From JBDKGV01 sp039798005 (lineage in GTDB: Bacteria > Fibrobacterota > Fibrobacteria > UBA5070), in assembly GCA_039798005.1 (NCBI GenBank), contig JBDKGV010000144.1, positions 1-8,809 on the forward strand: a stretch of 8,809 nt of DNA. Reading direction: 5' to 3'. Below are positions 5,186-8,809 of this stretch, one piece after another. Made by a program: the position numbers and the translations under genes. Under the pieces are notes generated by a model, which worked only from the letters and a program-made list of their open reading frames with translations, made no database searches and was not told the DNA's origin. How positions within the stretch are numbered: the stretch's first letter is position 1; each line of letters starts with the position of its first letter.

Positions 5186-7812
5186 ACAAGATTGCACTGG
5201 TTCTGACATCGGCGATCGCGACCTTGGGCGTGGCTCAAGGCGTGGTTCCGCAAACGTCCGCGCCCCTTCCGGCGCCCACCGACAGCGCCCAAGCGCCCGT
5301 ATCGCCCGTCGCGGTTCCCGCTGCCCGCGATTCGGCGCCCGCCAACCCGCTGGTGCCCGTCTCGGTCGCCATCGACACGGCCGTGCCGGTCAAGGTGGAC
5401 AGCGCCTTGGTCCCAAGGTCCAGGAAGGTGCCGCTTACGGTCCGATCCACGGCGCCTCTCGGCGCGTTGGTGTCGGTCGATCAGGCATCGACAAGTCCCG
5501 ACTCCACAGGGCGTTGGAGCATCACCACCGAGGTGGACAGTCTGGTGCGCGCATCGGGCGCGGTCGAGCTCTGCCTGCAGGTCGGATCTCAGAAGGCCTG
5601 TTCGCCGCTGCGTCCCCAAGGGTTCGATACCTTGGAGATCGCACCGCTGGTCATGAAGATCGACACCGTGATCGAGAAGCGCGATACGCTGATCACGCGC
5701 GACACCATGCCCGACACCTCGATGAATGCCGGGGCCTCGCCAAGCGGCGCGCAGCAGGTCAAGGGCGAAGGGGCCACCAAGACGGTGGTGATCCGTGGCA
5801 AGCGTCGTCCGCCACGCCAGATGGGCCAGGAGCGGGTGACCATCCAGACCATCAAGCAGATGCCCGGTCTTGCCGAGCCCGACGTGATCCGCGCCGTGCA
5901 GGCGCTGCCGGGCGTGGTCCAGTCCTCGGACTTCTCCACCAAGATCTACGTGCGCGGTTCCAGTGCCGACCAGAACCTGGTGCTCTTCGACAACGCGGTG
6001 GTCTACAGTCCTTCGCACTTCGGCGGCCTCTTCGGCACCTTCCTTGCCGATGCGGTCGGTGGCCTGGACTTCTACAAGGGCGGGTTCGAGACGCGCTACG
6101 GCAATCGCCTGGCCTCCGTGCTTCAGGTGTCCAGCAAGAACGGCGGCTTCGATCCCGATTCGAACAAGACCAAGGAGACCTGGCTCAAGGGAAACCTGCG
6201 TCTGACGACCTTCGGCGGATCGGGCGCGATCGAAGGACACAAGGGTGAGTTCTCGTGGGTCTACGCCGCACGGCGCACCTGGGTGGGCGAGGCGTTGCAG
6301 GCGGCTCGCGATGCGGCGCCCGAAGCGGACATCCCCAACATCGGCTACTACTTCTACGACCAGCAAGGAAGTGCGGTCTGGGGGCGCAACGGCGACTCGG
6401 TCCGCGTCTCGGTCTACCAAGGCCGGGACTCCCTGACATTGTCCCCGCTTGCCTTGGAATGGGGCAATCTCGCGGTGCCGGTGAACCTGCGCAAGCGCAT
6501 CCAGCCGGGCCTTGACTACAAGGGATCCTTCGCCTGGTCGGAATTCGATCAGACCTTCAAGTTCGCGGAGATCTTCACCGCCAAGAACGGCGTGAAGACC
6601 GCCAACACCCGGCAGGAGCTGGTGTGGGACGCGGGATCGGGGCACCAGCTCACCGGTGGCTACGAGTTCAACGACTTCCGGGTGCAATTCATCATCGATC
6701 AACCGATCAACAGCTTGCGCCAGGAAGACAACATCGAGACCACGCTTCATTCCCTCTACGCGCAGGACCGGTGGGTCATCAATCCGGCATGGACGGTCAC
6801 CGGTGGCGTGCGCACCTACTACTACCCGGAGACGGACGAGCTCGCCTTCGATCCGCGCGCCTCGGCGACATGGCGTCCCGCCCCGAACTGGAAGACGGAC
6901 CTGCACTTGGGCTACTACCACCAGTACCTCACGAGCATCCGCTTCTCGGCCCAGGAGCAGCCCAACGAATTCTGGTACCCGGTGCGCGGCGACCTCCCGT
7001 CGACCAAGCAGGGCCTGATCGCCGCGGGCGTGGAACGCTCCGATTGGGGCCCGTGGAAGCTGCGCGTGTCGGCGGAAGGCTACTGGAAGAACCTCGAGGA
7101 CTTCCTGGTGTTCTACCCCAACGCCACGGCAAGTGAACAGGACCAGGCCACCAACGGCATCGCCTCCGGGCAGGTCACGGCGCGTGGCTGGGCATCGGGC
7201 GGCGAGATCGCGGTGAACAAGGAGGATGGCCCCTGGACGGGCTCGCTGTCCTACGCGCTGGGGTGGTCGGTGCTCAAGCAGGATCCGTTCACCAACAGCC
7301 TGGGCACGACGGTCTTCAAGCCGCACTGGGCGGATTGGGACCAGCGGCAGACCTTCAAGACGAGCGTCACCGGCAACTGGCTCGGGGACGGGGTCAATTC
7401 GATCTGGAAGAGCCGCTTCAAGCGCTTCTTCCTGCGCTCCACCATCCAGGCCAACTACAACACGGGTACGCCTCTCACCGGATACGACGGATACACCTCC
7501 ACGCACCTGATCGGTCAGGGGTACGACGGCTCGGAGGGGACGGGGCAGCCGGTGGGCGTGCCGGCCAACACCTACGTGGGAGAGGGCTTCCGGAACCAGG
7601 AGCGCAAGCCCGACTATTTCCGTGCCGATCTCACCCTTGTCGATGTCGGTCAGGCCGGTCGCTGGCGCTTCTACTACACCATCATCAATTTGACCGACCA
7701 TGAGAACGTGTTCACGGTGAGTTACAACACCTCCGAGAATCCGCCCAAGAAGGAAGTCACCAACCAGTTCCCCTTCCTGCCCTTCTTCTTGGGCGCGGAA
7801 GTGGAATTCTGA
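5182..7812 (+). CDS. TonB-dependent outer-membrane receptor
   Basis: An 876-residue outer-membrane transporter that would import a ligand using TonB/ExbBD energy. The start is the ATG inside the tetR stop codon, preceded by a purine-rich GAGGAAGAAGAA; it gives a clean signal peptide (residues 1-19, MNKIALVLTSAIATLGVAQ). Residues 20-84 are Pro/Ala/Ser/Asp-rich linker. Residues 84-145 look like a small beta domain holding the protein's only two cysteines, C131 and C140, perhaps a disulfide. A Asp-Thr-rich linker (160-181) leads to a possible TonB box, KTVVIRGKR (200-208). The plug spans about 215-320, with IYVRGSSADQNLVLFDNAVV at 255-274. The rest is an aromatic-rich barrel ending in a terminal Phe (FFLGAEVEF), as expected for BAM-assembled barrels. 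FWYPVRGDLPSTKQG in the barrel resembles Bacteroidota-type receptors. No carboxypeptidase-D-like N-terminal domain and no SusD gene are seen. The ligand is unknown. Confidence 0.9.
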   Translation: MNKIALVLTSAIATLGVAQGVVPQTSAPLPAPTDSAQAPVSPVAVPAARDSAPANPLVPVSVAIDTAVPVKVDSALVPRSRKVPLTVRSTAPLGALVSVDQASTSPDSTGRWSITTEVDSLVRASGAVELCLQVGSQKACSPLRPQGFDTLEIAPLVMKIDTVIEKRDTLITRDTMPDTSMNAGASPSGAQQVKGEGATKTVVIRGKRRPPRQMGQERVTIQTIKQMPGLAEPDVIRAVQALPGVVQSSDFSTKIYVRGSSADQNLVLFDNAVVYSPSHFGGLFGTFLADAVGGLDFYKGGFETRYGNRLASVLQVSSKNGGFDPDSNKTKETWLKGNLRLTTFGGSGAIEGHKGEFSWVYAARRTWVGEALQAARDAAPEADIPNIGYYFYDQQGSAVWGRNGDSVRVSVYQGRDSLTLSPLALEWGNLAVPVNLRKRIQPGLDYKGSFAWSEFDQTFKFAEIFTAKNGVKTANTRQELVWDAGSGHQLTGGYEFNDFRVQFIIDQPINSLRQEDNIETTLHSLYAQDRWVINPAWTVTGGVRTYYYPETDELAFDPRASATWRPAPNWKTDLHLGYYHQYLTSIRFSAQEQPNEFWYPVRGDLPSTKQGLIAAGVERSDWGPWKLRVSAEGYWKNLEDFLVFYPNATASEQDQATNGIASGQVTARGWASGGEIAVNKEDGPWTGSLSYALGWSVLKQDPFTNSLGTTVFKPHWADWDQRQTFKTSVTGNWLGDGVNSIWKSRFKRFFLRSTIQANYNTGTPLTGYDGYTSTHLIGQGYDGSEGTGQPVGVPANTYVGEGFRNQERKPDYFRADLTLVDVGQAGRWRFYYTIINLTDHENVFTVSYNTSENPPKKEVTNQFPFLPFFLGAEVEF

Positions 7813-7826
7813 GCGGGAGCCCGAAC

Positions 7827-8809
7827 ATGAACATGAAATCATCCCTTCCTGCATTCCTTGGCCTGTCCCTCGTCCTGGGGGCCTGCGACGGCCCGTGGAA
7901 CATGGCCGTCGAGAACCAGCCTGCCGATCGCAGTCTCTGGGTGTCCAGCGTCCAGGTGTCCGGGCGCGCCTTCGACACCATCTGGATCGAGGACAATTCG
8001 CCGCTCGAGGTGCGCTCCGACGAGACCGTGCCGGTCGCGACCTCCTCCTCCGTCCTTCGGGTCTTCCAGGATTCGGCGGGTGTCAAGGACACGGTGACCT
8101 TCGTGATGGCCTCGAGCCGGCCTCGCGCCTGGGTGCCCAGGGCGGAGGACGCGACCAAACCGGTGCGCTGGAACGCTGTGCTGAACTTCTCGGCGGATGT
8201 CCTCCTGGCGGACGGTTCCCGGCGCGCGCTTTCCGCATCGACCTACACCCAGGGGTTCTATTCGCTGGCGGACTCCTTCTCCGTGCCGGTGGAAACCTTG
8301 CATCCCAAGCTTGCCAACGGCGAGTTCCGCACGGCGCTCAAGAGCGCAGGGACGGATACGGGCAAGGTGATCGCGGCGATCCTCGCGCTCGATCCGACCT
8401 TCGCCTTCATGACCCGATGGAACCTAAAGACGATCGACCTTCTCCAATATGCCGCCGGTCTTCCCGTGATGCGAAACATCTCGGTCAAGGGAGCCAATCC
8501 CGATACGGTCTGGTACATCAGCGACATGAGTCCGGTGCTCGGGCTTTCGGTCGCCGGATCGCAAGCCCGTCCGCTGCCGGCCGAGTACCGCCAGTGGGTC
8601 TTCCGCCATTCGATCGACAAGGAACGGTTCGGTGGACTGGTCTTGACGCAGGGCTTCGATCCGACCCGGGCACGGATCCTGGGGAGCATCTACAAGCAGT
8701 TCGGCAGCACCTTCGCGGTCAAGGATTCCTCACGCTTCTTCCAGCGCGGCGGCAGCCGCTCCTGGCTGGTGGCGCCGAAGGTCTTCGGCGACCTGCCCGG
8801 CTATCCGGA
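7827..8809 (+). CDS. Lipoprotein of unknown function downstream of the receptor (partial, C-terminus off the window)
   Basis: A plus-strand frame open from ATG 7827 to the right edge, 327 codons with no stop. GGGAG (7815-7819) lies 7 nt before the ATG, and the gene begins only 14 nt after the receptor stop, so it belongs to the same operon. The N-terminus is a lipoprotein signal: K4, a hydrophobic stretch, and the lipobox L17-G18-A19-C20. C20 is the only cysteine in the visible part. The residue after it is Asp, which in enterobacteria would favour inner-membrane retention; whether that rule holds here is not known. The body is predicted mainly beta from its alternating polar/apolar pattern. 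A lipoprotein directly after a TonB receptor recalls the DUF4249 partner arrangement in Bacteroidota, but I cannot identify that domain with confidence. Likely a receptor-associated binding or accessory protein. Confidence 0.8.
   Translation, partial: MNMKSSLPAFLGLSLVLGACDGPWNMAVENQPADRSLWVSSVQVSGRAFDTIWIEDNSPLEVRSDETVPVATSSSVLRVFQDSAGVKDTVTFVMASSRPRAWVPRAEDATKPVRWNAVLNFSADVLLADGSRRALSASTYTQGFYSLADSFSVPVETLHPKLANGEFRTALKSAGTDTGKVIAAILALDPTFAFMTRWNLKTIDLLQYAAGLPVMRNISVKGANPDTVWYISDMSPVLGLSVAGSQARPLPAEYRQWVFRHSIDKERFGGLVLTQGFDPTRARILGSIYKQFGSTFAVKDSSRFFQRGGSRSWLVAPKVFGDLPGYP

Noticed and set aside
5095..7854. A very long open minus-strand frame (about 919 codons) opposite the TonB receptor.
   Set aside because: It is the antisense shadow of a high-GC gene. 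The plus strand has a signal peptide, plug, barrel and terminal Phe, while the minus frame shows no domain.
1..8809. CRISPR arrays, insertion sequences or transposase genes.
   Set aside because: No regularly spaced direct repeats, no transposase or integrase motifs and no terminal inverted repeats with target duplications were seen on either strand.

Overview
The window is high-GC bacterial DNA from a Gram-negative organism. It encodes an outer-membrane TonB-dependent receptor, a lipobox lipoprotein and a large multi-pass inner-membrane protein. The style of the receptor (long Pro/Ala/Asp-Ser-Thr-rich N-terminal extension, plug and barrel like Bacteroidota/Fibrobacterota receptors, no SusD) makes a lineage of the Fibrobacterota/FCB type my best guess. 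That placement is inference; there is no rRNA or other marker here.

Region 1 (1-951, minus strand) is a nitrosative/oxidative-stress pair. A complete RIC/ScdA/YtfE-type iron-sulfur cluster repair di-iron protein (241-951) overlaps by 4 bp (ATGA) a second hemerythrin-fold protein (1-244) that runs off the left edge. Region 2 (952-1471) is a roughly 520 bp divergent intergenic stretch. It holds an AT-rich dyad about 80-100 bp upstream of ric and a run of consecutive inverted repeats, and I find no convincing intact gene in it. Region 3 (1472-4132, plus strand) is a DUF2339 multi-pass membrane protein; a GTG start is preferred because a strong Shine-Dalgarno sits 8 nt upstream. A 15-codon stub follows with a TGATG overlap where a DUF3999-type partner might have been expected.

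Region 4 (4169-4319) is a stand-alone tRNA-Gly(CCC) gene with a candidate promoter and a textbook intrinsic terminator. Region 5 (4320-8809, plus strand) is a probable three-gene operon: a TetR-family regulator with a WHG-type C-terminal domain, a TonB-dependent outer-membrane receptor starting inside the tetR stop codon (ATGA), and a lipoprotein that runs off the right edge. The 185 bp leader of this operon carries two copies of a paired TGAAC-N3-GTTCA operator-like element 121 bp apart. The downstream copy overlaps the predicted transcription start of tetR. The simplest reading is an autoregulated uptake locus in which a TetR regulator senses a small ligand and controls a receptor and its surface or periplasmic lipoprotein. 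The ligand cannot be read from sequence.
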